Assembly: GCA_963842775.1 (NCBI GenBank)
Contig: CAWJHQ010000004.1
Span: forward strand, 264,272-328,271
DNA from: R-RK-3 sp963842775
GTDB lineage: Bacteria; Pseudomonadota; Alphaproteobacteria; Rhizobiales; Rhodomicrobiaceae
Direction: 5' to 3'
Length of the DNA stretch: 64,000 nt
In this document: positions 8,859 through 17,105 of the stretch, one piece after another
Position numbering within the stretch: position 1 is the first letter of the stretch
How the letters are laid out: each line of letters opens with the position of its first letter
Program-made: the position numbers and the translations under genes
Notes under the pieces: model-generated
Databases searched by the model: none
What the model was told of the DNA's origin: nothing
The model's input: the letters and a program-made list of their open reading frames with translations, nothing else

Positions 8859-9640
8859 ACGTCCTCCCGGAATTTCTGAAGTTGCTGGTCGGCGCGGCTC
8901 AGGCGGTTGCGGATCGTCCGGCCGGATACGCCGCAAATATTCGCGGCCGTTCGCTTGCAGGCATCGGTGGACTCTTCCTCGTAGCCGAGAATGCGGCAGA
9001 GAATGACGGCGCGGCGCTGGTCAGGCGGCAGGGCATTCACGGCCCTGAGCACCTGCGGCAGATAGATACGGTCCTCCTGCCCCGCCTTGATGCGCGCCGC
9101 ACGCGACATGCGGGAGAGCACCTCTTCATCGGGCGAGAATTCGCCGTCCTTGCGGGCCGGTTCCGGCAGATCGGTAACGTCCCGCCGCCTGGATATTTCC
9201 GCACGCACATGGTCGATGCGGAGCGTGCGAAATGCCCGGTTGAACCGGCACTCGAAATAGTCGAGTTCGCCTTCATATCCGTCCATTCCGTCTTCGGCGA
9301 ACTTGACCGCAAAGCTGCTGAGAATGTCCTGGCGGACGCCTTCGGCATTTCGCATCGCGCTATCGGGCACCATCTTGAGCGCATTGGCTTCGCAGCGTTT
9401 GAGCAACGGCGCCATGAGCGCATTCGCCGTCCGTCCATCGCCCCTTCGAACCGCATCCCGAATGAGATGAACGAGACATTCCGACGGCAAAAAATCCGGC
9501 GATCCACTGTCGGCCGTGCGTGCCCATCGGACGAGCGTCGCGATGTCCTGGCCTAACGCTCTGTCGATCTTGGCCTCGACGCCGGGCGGGCGGGTATAGG
9601 GCTCGCCTTTCGCGTTCTTTTTGATCAACGGACGTGCCAT
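8855..9640 (-). CDS. Divergent sigma-70/ECF-like RNA polymerase sigma factor
   Basis: This protein of about 261 aa starts at ATG 9640, chosen for the AGAGGGA site just upstream; ATG 9655 is in frame too. The C-terminus is a clear sigma region 4: a helix LPPDQRRAVILCRILGYEE (about residues 200-218) and a helix-turn-helix TAANICGVSGRTIRNRLSRA (about 228-247). The region around 115-150 (LDYFECRFNRAFRTLRIDHV) sits where region 2 is expected but is diverged. An N-terminal extension of about 100 residues is not typical of ECF factors. It is the first gene of the cassette and may transcribe it. An HTH protein with sigma-like region 4 only is the alternative. Confidence 0.7.
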   Translation of the reverse strand: MARPLIKKNAKGEPYTRPPGVEAKIDRALGQDIATLVRWARTADSGSPDFLPSECLVHLIRDAVRRGDGRTANALMAPLLKRCEANALKMVPDSAMRNAEGVRQDILSSFAVKFAEDGMDGYEGELDYFECRFNRAFRTLRIDHVRAEISRRRDVTDLPEPARKDGEFSPDEEVLSRMSRAARIKAGQEDRIYLPQVLRAVNALPPDQRRAVILCRILGYEEESTDACKRTAANICGVSGRTIRNRLSRADQQLQKFREDV

Positions 9641-10132
9641 GTCGTCCCTCTTCATTGCAGCAGGCCGCCTGGCTTTCACCCTGCGCTGCTTGCCCCGTAA
9701 TGGCTGATCGCAGCGGGAGGGAGAGGCCGGAAAGGCTGAGGTCAAAAAATTACCTCAGGCAGACGAAACTCGATGTCCAAATGAGACGGCAAATGGGAAA
9801 TTTGCGCCGGCACGCACCCGATATTGGCATGAACCCGCTACCGCGGACAAGCTGCGCCAGCACCCGTGCGGTGAGCTTAGCCATTCTTCAGGCGAAGTAT
9901 CTCAACGATCATAAGGCCGAATTTTCCGGGCTCACGAGTTCCTGTGCCGACAGGCAGGCTTGTCCGGCATTTGTATTTAGGACAAAGGGTCGTAAAATCG
10001 TTCATCCAGGCAGGAGTGGCGTTGGCTCCCACGGAATACCCGCTTGGAGTGGTTGGTTGCGCATCCCTTCGAAATCGGGACGGCCACTTTTCGAAATAAA
10101 GTTAGAACACGTAAATTACGGCGGCCGGATTG
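9641..10132. other. Intergenic region between the divergent sigma/ubiquitin-like cassette and the MoxR/Bat operon
   Basis: About 490 bp without a convincing gene. It separates two divergent operons and must hold both promoters. Small open frames here show no family resemblance or ribosome-binding sites. The 100 bases before the MoxR start are AT-richer than the surroundings. Confidence 0.5.
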
Positions 10133-11131
10133 ATGAACAGTATCTTGGATGCTCCGGCGATCGCACCTGACCACGAGCCAGCGGGCGGACGTCTTGCCTT
10201 GCTCGCCAGGCATATGGAACGCGGGCTGATCGGCAGAACGCCTCTGGTTGAGCGGCTGCTCGTCGGCCTCTTGGCCAACGGGCATCTGCTCGTCGAAGGC
10301 GCTCCGGGCTTCGCAAAAACCCGTGCGGTCAAGCTGCTCTCGGAGGGCGTCGATGCGTCATTCGCCCGCATCCAGTGCACTCCGGATCTCATGCCCGCCG
10401 ACATTACGGGCACGCCGGTATTCCGGCCTGACCGCGGCGTGTTCGAATTCGTAAGGGGTCCGGTGTTTCATTCGCTTGTGCTGGTGGATGAGATCAATCG
10501 CGCCCCGCCGAAGGTCCAATCCGCTCTGCTGGAAGCCATGGGCGAGCATCAGGTGACGTCGGGCGGCGCCACCTATGCTCTGCCGGACCCGTTCATGGTG
10601 GTCGCCACCCAGAACCCGATCGAGCATGAGGGAACCTTCCCGCTGCCCGAGGCACAGCTCGACCGTTTCCTCCTGCATGTCACCGTCGATCTGCCGGGCG
10701 CCGCCGATGAACTGCAGATTCTCGAATTGGTCGAGCGTGAAACGACCAGCGCCCCCACGATCAAGCCGGACCGGATCAACGTCGATGACATTCGCAGCGC
10801 GCGTGAGGCCGCGATGCGCGTGCATCTGGCGCCCGCACTCAAAGACTATATCGTCCGCCTCGTCACCGCCACGCGCGACGGGACGATCGCGCCCGATGTC
10901 CGGCGAGCGATCGAACATCCCATCTCGCCGCGCGGCACGCTCGCGCTGGCGGCGGCGGCGAAGGCGCTCGCCTATATTTCGGGCCGGGATTATGCCGTGC
11001 CCGAGGATGTGATGGAGCTGGCGACCGACGCGCTGGCTCACCGCATGGTCCTGACCTGGCGGGCGGCCGCCGACGGGGAGACGCCGCGCAAACTGATAAA
11101 GCGCCTGCTCGATCAAATTCAGCCGCTCTGA
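10133..11131 (+). CDS. MoxR family AAA+ ATPase
   Basis: This protein of about 332 aa is the MoxR AAA+ ATPase of a Bat-type operon. Walker A is EGAPGFAKTRAV, Walker B is LVLVDEINRAPPKVQSALLEAM and sensor 1 is VVATQNPIEHEGTFPLPEAQ, all family-typical. A C-terminal lid domain follows (residues about 210-325). MoxR ATPases act as chaperones with VWA-domain partners, which here are the downstream VWA genes. The start is ATG 10133; a TTG one codon earlier is unlikely. The DUF58 gene begins nine bases after the stop. Confidence 0.95.
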   Translation: MNSILDAPAIAPDHEPAGGRLALLARHMERGLIGRTPLVERLLVGLLANGHLLVEGAPGFAKTRAVKLLSEGVDASFARIQCTPDLMPADITGTPVFRPDRGVFEFVRGPVFHSLVLVDEINRAPPKVQSALLEAMGEHQVTSGGATYALPDPFMVVATQNPIEHEGTFPLPEAQLDRFLLHVTVDLPGAADELQILELVERETTSAPTIKPDRINVDDIRSAREAAMRVHLAPALKDYIVRLVTATRDGTIAPDVRRAIEHPISPRGTLALAAAAKALAYISGRDYAVPEDVMELATDALAHRMVLTWRAAADGETPRKLIKRLLDQIQPL

Positions 11132-11140
11132 GAGGCGCGC

Positions 11141-12070
11141 ATGGATGCCGCAAATATCGACGTTCTGAGCGCCGCGGGAGTTGCCGCCGACACGGACTAT
11201 CTTCTGAAGCTGCGCCACCTCGTCCATAATCTGCCGGAACGGCGCCTGGCGCCGACCGGGATGCCCGGAGGCTTTGTCAGCAGGCGGCGCGGACGCGGCC
11301 TCGAAACAGTCGACATCCGCATCTTCTCCGAGGGGGACGATATCCGCCATCTCGATCACAATACCTCCGCACGCACCGGCGTGCCTCACGTGCGGACGTT
11401 CCGCGATGAGCGGGAGCGCAGCGTGCTGCTGCTGGCCGATTTCCGCCCGCCCATGCTTTGGGGAACGCGCCGGGTCCTGCGCTCCGTTGCCGCGGCCGAG
11501 GTGCTGGCGCTGGCCGGCTGGCGGGTTATCGAAGCCGGCGGCCGGGTCGGTCTGATCGCATTCGGCGCCGGAGAGCCGATCTTCGTGCCCGCACGCGGAC
11601 GGGAGCGCGGTATGGTGGCGGTGATCGGAGCTTTGGCCAGAGCCCATCGCGCTGCCCTCGAGGCGGCATCCGAAACAGGCGCGGCGGAAGGCCGGCCGCT
11701 GGAGGATGTGATCGAACTTGCCGCCAGACTGGTGCCGACCGGGGGCTCGGTTTTTCTTGGCTCCGGCCTCGATGATCCCGGAGAGCATTTCGATATCCTC
11801 GCCTCGGCATTGAACCGGCGTGCTGCGCTGACCGTCCTTCTTATCACCGATGCGTTCGAGCAGAGGCCGCCGGCTGGATCCTATCCATTCATGACCAGGA
11901 CCGGGCGCGTCGGCTGGGCATCGTTCCTGACGAACCGTTTTTCCGCTGAACCCGATCCGCGGATCGATCGCCTTGCGCATCTGGGCATAGCCACGATCCC
12001 GGTCGATGCGGGACAGGGACCGGAGACCATGGTCGCGGAGCTGGAAAAATTCGATGGACCGTGGCGCTGA
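11141..12070 (+). CDS. DUF58 domain protein (MoxR partner)
   Basis: This 309-aa protein has the DUF58 core (IFSEGDDIRHLDHNTSART, about residues 61-79) followed by a VWA-like fold (about 95-300). The expected D-x-S-x-S metal site reads LLADFRPPM, so the MIDAS appears lost, and the usual W of the DUF58 block (DW..SAR) is replaced by H. It is the second gene of the operon and overlaps the next start by 17 bases. DUF58 proteins are routinely encoded beside MoxR and are thought to be its substrates or adaptors. Confidence 0.92.
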   Translation: MDAANIDVLSAAGVAADTDYLLKLRHLVHNLPERRLAPTGMPGGFVSRRRGRGLETVDIRIFSEGDDIRHLDHNTSARTGVPHVRTFRDERERSVLLLADFRPPMLWGTRRVLRSVAAAEVLALAGWRVIEAGGRVGLIAFGAGEPIFVPARGRERGMVAVIGALARAHRAALEAASETGAAEGRPLEDVIELAARLVPTGGSVFLGSGLDDPGEHFDILASALNRRAALTVLLITDAFEQRPPAGSYPFMTRTGRVGWASFLTNRFSAEPDPRIDRLAHLGIATIPVDAGQGPETMVAELEKFDGPWR

Positions 12071-12521
12071 CCTCCTAGCCGGATTGCGGGACATTCGGGC
12101 GCCGGCTCCGACCCCGTGGGATGTGCTCGCGGATGGCATGATGGCCTTTGCCGCCGGCCTGCTCATCGCGCTCGCAGTCGCCATGCTGGCCCGCACAATC
12201 ATGCGTCGAAGGAGGTCGCGGCGCGAGGTCGCGCTGGCGGAGCTTGAGGCGACGCGCCAGCTGAGCGGCAAGGATCGCCTTCTGGCGCAGGCTATCATGC
12301 TCCGGCATCTGGCATCTCAACTGCCCGCCAGCGCGAATGGAAATGGATCGGCGGGCCCGGTCCATTGGAGCGCCAAACTGGACCATGGGATGGGAACGGA
12401 TTTCTTCACGGCCGGAGCAGGCGCGGGCTTGCGCGATGCGCTCTACCGGCAGGACGCTGAAATCGATCCCGAGCTCATCGATCGCGAGCTTGTCCAGCTT
12501 CTCCAAAGTATGAGGGATTGA
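12054..12521 (+). CDS. DUF4381-like single-pass membrane protein of the Bat operon
   Basis: This protein of about 155 aa begins MDRGADLLAGL and has one N-terminal transmembrane helix (about residues 22-46) followed by a cytoplasmic basic/helical part. Position, size and topology match the DUF4381 proteins that sit between DUF58 and BatA-type genes; sequence support for the family is modest. The start at 12054 overlaps the DUF58 end and the stop overlaps the next start (12518), indicating tight translational coupling. Confidence 0.75.
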   Translation: MDRGADLLAGLRDIRAPAPTPWDVLADGMMAFAAGLLIALAVAMLARTIMRRRRSRREVALAELEATRQLSGKDRLLAQAIMLRHLASQLPASANGNGSAGPVHWSAKLDHGMGTDFFTAGAGAGLRDALYRQDAEIDPELIDRELVQLLQSMRD

Positions 12522-13483
12522 CCGGAATGTGGAGCCTGGCCAGCCCCCTTGCCCTGCTGCTGCTGCCGCTGCCGCTGCTCGCCACCCGTATATTGTCGCT
12601 GGCCGACGCGGAAAGCGGGGCGTTGATCGTGCCGAATTCGATCGGCGCACGTCTCGAGGCCGGAGGCGCCTCCGGGGTCAGCGCTGTCGGACGGCGAATA
12701 CTGCCGGTCGTGCTCTGGGTGGCGCTGGTTCTGGCGCTCGCAGGCCCTCAACGGGTGATCCCCACTAAAGCACTGCCCGCATCCGGACGCGACATCGTGC
12801 TGGCCCTCGACCTGTCGGGCAGCATGGAGCAGAAGGATTTTGAATATGAAGGACGCGAGGTCAGCAGGCTCGATGCGGTCAAGCGCATGGCTATCGCTTT
12901 CGTTCGTGGCCGGGCCGGGGATCGCGTCGGGCTCGTCATCTTCGCCAAGGAGGCCTATTTCGCAACGCCCCCCACCTACGACGTCGAGGCCGTGGCGCAA
13001 AACATCGAGGAAGCGACCATCGGCATTTCCGGCCGCTCAACCGCGATCAGCGACGGGCTGGGGCTGGCCCTCAAGCGGCTTACAAAATCGCCATCGCCGT
13101 CGCGTGTGGTGATCCTGCTCTCCGACGGGGTCAATAATGCCGGCACCGTCGTGCCAAAGGACGCCGCCGAACTGGCCCGCACGCTGGGCATTCGCGTGCA
13201 TACGATCGCCCTCGGCCCGCGCGACATGACCGAAACAACAAATGATCCCGACGTCGTCGATGCCGAAACGCTGCGTGCTGTCGCGGAGGCGAGCGGCGGA
13301 ACGGCATTTCGTGTGCGAACCACCAAGGACCTTGAAGCGGTGGGGCGAGCCATCGACGCAATGGAAACCAGCCCTGCGGAAGCGCCGGTCGCGGAAGTCT
13401 ACATGAATTTCTGGATGTATCCGGCGGCCTTGGCGTTCCTTGCCGCACTGCTCATTCTCGTCAACGACCGGAGACGGGCATGA
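12518..13483 (+). CDS. VWA domain membrane protein, BatA-like
   Basis: This 321-aa protein has two N-terminal transmembrane segments (about residues 5-25 and 60-78), a von Willebrand A domain (about 88-285) and a C-terminal transmembrane helix (about 298-315). The MIDAS motif is intact: LALDLSGSM, with a Thr in the GRSTAISDGL loop and Asp in LLSDGVNNAG. This is the BatA (Bacteroides aerotolerance) architecture. It overlaps both neighbours by four bases. The role, inferred from the family, is an envelope-stress-related complex with MoxR. Confidence 0.92.
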   Translation: MTGMWSLASPLALLLLPLPLLATRILSLADAESGALIVPNSIGARLEAGGASGVSAVGRRILPVVLWVALVLALAGPQRVIPTKALPASGRDIVLALDLSGSMEQKDFEYEGREVSRLDAVKRMAIAFVRGRAGDRVGLVIFAKEAYFATPPTYDVEAVAQNIEEATIGISGRSTAISDGLGLALKRLTKSPSPSRVVILLSDGVNNAGTVVPKDAAELARTLGIRVHTIALGPRDMTETTNDPDVVDAETLRAVAEASGGTAFRVRTTKDLEAVGRAIDAMETSPAEAPVAEVYMNFWMYPAALAFLAALLILVNDRRRA

Positions 13484-14418
13484 TCGAGCTATTCGGCATC
13501 ACATTCCTGCGGCCATGGTGGTTGGCGGCCGTTCCTCTTATTCTCATCCTCAGCGTCATTTTTGCCCGGCGCATCACCGCGCTCGCCGGCTGGGATCGCG
13601 CGATCGATCCGGCGCTTTTCGCGGCGCTCAAACGGCTCGGCCGTGTCATACCCGGCCGCGGACGGAAAAGCTGGTTTCCGGCCTTGGCGGCCACGATCAT
13701 CGCCCTGGCGCTCGTAGGGCCCGCATTGAGGACGAACGACGGCACAAGCTTCCGCAATCTCGACGGGCTGGTGATCGTAATGGACCTGTCCCGCTCGGTG
13801 GCGGAAGGCGGACGCCTCGCCGAGGCTCGCCTCGCGGCGCGCTATGTCGCGGATCGGGCGGGTTCCCGTGCCGTGGCGCTGGTGGTCTATGCGGGCGACG
13901 CCTATCTGGCCAACACATTCACGACCGATGCCGCCGCCCTCGGCACGACGATTGCCGCGCTCGACGGCGAAACCATCCCCGATCCGGGCAGCCGCCCCGA
14001 GCGAGGTCTTGCGATTGCGCGCCAAACGCTCGCGAACGCCAATATCATCGCCGGCGATGTCGTCCTCATAACCGATGGCGGCGGCATTGGCGGCCCGGCC
14101 TTGCGGGAAACGGAAGCTATTGCAGCGTCGGGCAGCCGCGTTTCGACACTCTTCGTTCCAGCGGGCGGTGCGGCGAATGGCGCTCAGCCCGAAATGCCGC
14201 GTCCCGAGCGCAGCGTGGTCGATGCCGTCGCGCGGATTGGCGGCGGCGTTGCCGGTGACGTGATTTTCCCGGCATCCGTCGCCGACGATGCGGGTGCCGG
14301 TCGAGCCACAAATCTGGCCGCCGGAAATTTGGCCGCTCTGGTGTGGACGGATTATGGGCGATATCTCCTCTTATTCGCGCTGGCCCCTGCCCTCGCCCTG
14401 TTCCGGCGGAGGGCATGA
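13480..14418 (+). CDS. VWA domain membrane protein, BatB-like
   Basis: This 312-aa protein is the second VWA protein of the operon. Two N-terminal hydrophobic helices precede the VWA domain (about residues 88-270), with MIDAS motif VIVMDLSRSV and a second acidic site in VLITDGGGIGG. A C-terminal transmembrane helix ends the protein. It starts four bases inside the end of the BatA-like gene. The VWA pair probably forms a membrane heterocomplex acted on by the MoxR ATPase. Confidence 0.9.
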   Translation: MIELFGITFLRPWWLAAVPLILILSVIFARRITALAGWDRAIDPALFAALKRLGRVIPGRGRKSWFPALAATIIALALVGPALRTNDGTSFRNLDGLVIVMDLSRSVAEGGRLAEARLAARYVADRAGSRAVALVVYAGDAYLANTFTTDAAALGTTIAALDGETIPDPGSRPERGLAIARQTLANANIIAGDVVLITDGGGIGGPALRETEAIAASGSRVSTLFVPAGGAANGAQPEMPRPERSVVDAVARIGGGVAGDVIFPASVADDAGAGRATNLAAGNLAALVWTDYGRYLLLFALAPALALFRRRA

Positions 14419-14419
14419 G

Positions 14420-15067
14420 ATGCGTTCGCGAATGACGATAACCCTGGCTGTCGCGCTCTGCGCCGCAACCTTCATCCTGGGCGGGTCATCGACGCTGGGA
14501 CGGCTGTCTCTTGCGTTTGGTCAGCCCTGGCTTGCCGCTCATCTTCTGGACGATCCGTATTGGAAGGGCGTCGCGCTCTACCGGCAGGGCCGCTTCGAAG
14601 AGGCGGCGGAGATTTTCCGGGCCGTGGGCAAGCCAGGATTCTACAATCGCGCCAATGCCCTTGCCAGGCTGGGCCGCTATTCCGAAGCGGTGGCCTATTA
14701 CGATGCCGTTCTCTTCTATGCGCCGAACGACGATGATGCCCGCGCCAATCGCGCGCTCGTGGACGCGCTGGTCGAGAAAGCGGAGATCCAGACGCCCACA
14801 CAGGGAAGCATTCTGCCCGAAGGCGCGGCAAAGAACATGGAGACGGACGGACGGACGCAGGGCGGCTTGAGCGATGCGTTTGTGGCCGAGGCCGAGCAGC
14901 AGAAGGTTCGGCACGTCTTTTCGGGGCAAGCCATTATTGCCAGCCGCGAGTGGCTTGCCACTCTCACCGATGAACCCGGCCGCTATCTCAAACGGCGGAT
15001 CGCGGCCGAACATGAGAGGCGGCTCAAACTGGGGATCGGCATGTCTGCGGGGAGCGACCAGTGGTGA
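14420..15067 (+). CDS. TPR-containing BatC-like protein (first copy)
   Basis: This 215-aa protein has an N-terminal transmembrane or signal segment (about residues 8-28) and TPR-like helices: DPYWKGVALYRQGRFEEAAE, then NRANALARLGRYSEAVAYYD. The start ATG 14420 directly follows the upstream stop. It is about 55-60% identical by eye to the next gene, so the pair is a tandem duplication. TPR proteins in Bat operons are thought to scaffold the VWA proteins in the periplasm. Confidence 0.85.
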   Translation: MRSRMTITLAVALCAATFILGGSSTLGRLSLAFGQPWLAAHLLDDPYWKGVALYRQGRFEEAAEIFRAVGKPGFYNRANALARLGRYSEAVAYYDAVLFYAPNDDDARANRALVDALVEKAEIQTPTQGSILPEGAAKNMETDGRTQGGLSDAFVAEAEQQKVRHVFSGQAIIASREWLATLTDEPGRYLKRRIAAEHERRLKLGIGMSAGSDQW

Positions 15068-15720
15068 AGGCTCCGTACAGCTTACGGGCGGTGCTCCTGC
15101 TCCTTCTCCTGATGGCGGCCGGAACACTCCTGATTGGCGGCGCTGCCCCCCTGGGCCGGCTGGCGCTCACTCTCGATCAGCCGCGAATTGCCGCGGCCTT
15201 GCTGCACGATCCTTATTGGAAGGGCATTGCTCTCTATCGGCTCGGCCGTTTCGAGGACGCCGCGGAGATCTTCCGCGATGCGGGGAGGCCTGCTTTTTTT
15301 AATCGTGGGAATGCCCTTGCCAGGTCAGGACACTATCCGGAGGCAGTCGCTTTTTACGATGCCGTGCTGTTCTACCATCCCGAGGACCGGGATGCGCGGG
15401 CCAATCGCGCTCTGGTTGACGCGCTGATCGAGCGGAAGGGAGAGGTGCCGCTCAATGGCACCTTCATTCCCGAAGGCGCGCGCGCTCAGGAAGCCATCGA
15501 CAGCGGCAGGGCCAAAGCCATCCCGACGGATTATTCCTGGGCGGATAAGATCAGATATAAGAGCACGTTTCTGTCCGGGCAGTCCGTGCCGGCAAGCGAA
15601 GAATGGCTCGCGTCACTGCCGGACGATCCCGGACGCTATCTTAAATTGCGGATCGCTGCGGAACATGAACGGCGAATTCGGCTCGGCGCCGCCCTACGTC
15701 CTGGGGATGATCGATGGTAG
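15061..15720 (+). CDS. TPR-containing BatC-like protein (second copy)
   Basis: This 219-aa protein is a tandem paralogue of the preceding gene. It has the same plan: one N-terminal hydrophobic segment, then TPR helices DPYWKGIALYRLGRFEDAAE and NRGNALARSGHYPEAVAFYD, and a conserved C-terminal block ending DDPGRYLKLRIAAEHERR. Its GTG start (15061) lies inside the end of the first copy and its stop overlaps the BatD-like start, so translation is coupled throughout. Confidence 0.85.
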   Translation: MVKAPYSLRAVLLLLLLMAAGTLLIGGAAPLGRLALTLDQPRIAAALLHDPYWKGIALYRLGRFEDAAEIFRDAGRPAFFNRGNALARSGHYPEAVAFYDAVLFYHPEDRDARANRALVDALIERKGEVPLNGTFIPEGARAQEAIDSGRAKAIPTDYSWADKIRYKSTFLSGQSVPASEEWLASLPDDPGRYLKLRIAAEHERRIRLGAALRPGDDRW

Positions 15721-16961
15721 CCGGCCTGAAGCTTACATTGGCGGCTCGTATCTGCGTCTTAGCGGTGCTCGGCGTCTGTGCGCTCACGGTATCCGGCACG
15801 CGCGCGGCCGAAGACAGCGAAACGTCCGGTGGCCGCCTGGAAATCGAAGTCGAAGCGCTCCCGGAAACGCCCTACGAGCAGGAGATGGTGCTCCTGACCA
15901 TTCGTGGCTTCTACCCCTACACCATCGCCCTCAGCGAGCTGAAGCAGCCGGCTTTCCGCAATTTCGGCTGGATGCAGCTCGGACGCGACCGCTGGTTCGA
16001 GGTGCAGGGCCAGCAGATGCGGGGCTTCGAACGGATCATGGCCGTGTTCCCGCAACGGGCGGGCCGGCTGACCATCGAACCCTTTGTGCATCATCTGACG
16101 CTGGTGACGTCGGGCGGGCAGCGCATCCCGCATGACGTCGCCTCCGAGCCGGCGTCAATCGACGTCCGGCCTAAGCCCGCTGCGGCCGGATGGTGGTTCC
16201 CGGCGCGCGGCGCGCGCGTTGCAGATGGCTGGGACGTGCGGCCCGATCAGCTCGGGCCGGGGCAAGCGGCGGTGCGCACGGTTACGCTCGAAGCGGACGG
16301 CATCGGCCCCGAATTGCTGCCTCCTATTCCGAACATGCGTTCGCCGAACCTCATCGTCTTCGCCGACCCAGGCGAACGCTCGACCACGCTAACGCCGCAA
16401 GGGCCGGTTTCCCGTGTGATCTGGCGGTGGACGGTCAAGCCCGCAACCTCCGCCGTGACCGAGCTGGAAGCCATCACCATTCCCTGGTTCGATACGGCGG
16501 CTCGGCAGAATCGGGAGATTGTCCTTGCGCCACAGCGCATCGCTCTTGCGGGCAGCACCTTGGAATTGCGAGAGCCGGATGAAGCCCTCCAGAATTTTGT
16601 CGCGTTTGCTCCGCCGGCCGGTCTGCTCTTCGGCTTCCTTGCCGGATTGGCGCTGCTTCTGCCTGGCTTGCGGCTCAGGAGCCGCGAGGAGCTTGCCAGG
16701 ATGTTTCGACGGTTCATGCCCGATCGGGATGTTTGGGCGCTGCGCCGCGCAGCCTGGCGCGGTGATGCCGCTCGCGTCCGGCTGATAAGCAATCTCCTCA
16801 TCCGAAGGGACTTCGAAGAGGGCCGCTCTGCTGTGCTGGGCCCCGATGTGCAAACCGGGCTGCGCATGCTCGACACCAGTCTTTACGGTGCGGTGCGCGG
16901 GCCGAATCCGCCTTTAAACCTGCGAAGCTTCGTCCGGCGGTTTTTGCGAGCGCGCCGGTAA
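15714..16961 (+). CDS. BatD-like membrane protein
   Basis: This 415-aa protein has a signal segment (about residues 5-30), a periplasmic beta-rich region and one transmembrane helix at about 296-316, then a cytoplasmic tail rich in Arg. The region EVEALPETPYEQEMVLLTIRG resembles the Ig-like start of BatD. It is the last gene of the operon, overlapping the upstream TPR gene as ATGGTAG. The BatD name rests on topology, the N-terminal motif and operon position. Confidence 0.78.
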   Translation: MVAGLKLTLAARICVLAVLGVCALTVSGTRAAEDSETSGGRLEIEVEALPETPYEQEMVLLTIRGFYPYTIALSELKQPAFRNFGWMQLGRDRWFEVQGQQMRGFERIMAVFPQRAGRLTIEPFVHHLTLVTSGGQRIPHDVASEPASIDVRPKPAAAGWWFPARGARVADGWDVRPDQLGPGQAAVRTVTLEADGIGPELLPPIPNMRSPNLIVFADPGERSTTLTPQGPVSRVIWRWTVKPATSAVTELEAITIPWFDTAARQNREIVLAPQRIALAGSTLELREPDEALQNFVAFAPPAGLLFGFLAGLALLLPGLRLRSREELARMFRRFMPDRDVWALRRAAWRGDAARVRLISNLLIRRDFEEGRSAVLGPDVQTGLRMLDTSLYGAVRGPNPPLNLRSFVRRFLRARR

Positions 16962-17007
16962 CATCTCTCAACGAGCGGATCGTCTGCCAATGAATTTGAG
17001 CGGTTGA

Positions 17008-17027
17008 AGCGCCCCCATGTGGGCGCT
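17008..17027 (+). terminator. Short hairpin after the Bat operon (possible terminator)
   Basis: A perfect 7-bp inverted repeat (AGCGCCC / GGGCGCT) with a 6-base loop lies 47 bases after the BatD-like stop and before the oxidoreductase gene. No T-tract follows, so intrinsic termination is only possible. Confidence 0.35.
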
Positions 17028-17105
17028 ATCGTCAATTCGCACAAGCTCGCCGACATCTCAGACGGGATCGTCGGACCGGGCGCCGAAAGCAGGTGGGAGT
17101 GAGAA

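Noticed and set aside
9634..10170. Possible gene in the intergenic region before MoxR
   Set aside because: No ribosome-binding site, no family resemblance, and it runs into the MoxR coding region.
10358..12298. A 646-codon minus-strand open frame across the MoxR and DUF58 genes
   Set aside because: It is antisense to two clear family genes and arises from high GC; no motif is recognisable.
13440..14258. Plus-strand frame over the BatB-like gene
   Set aside because: Alternative frame of an intact VWA gene; Arg/Gly-rich shadow composition.
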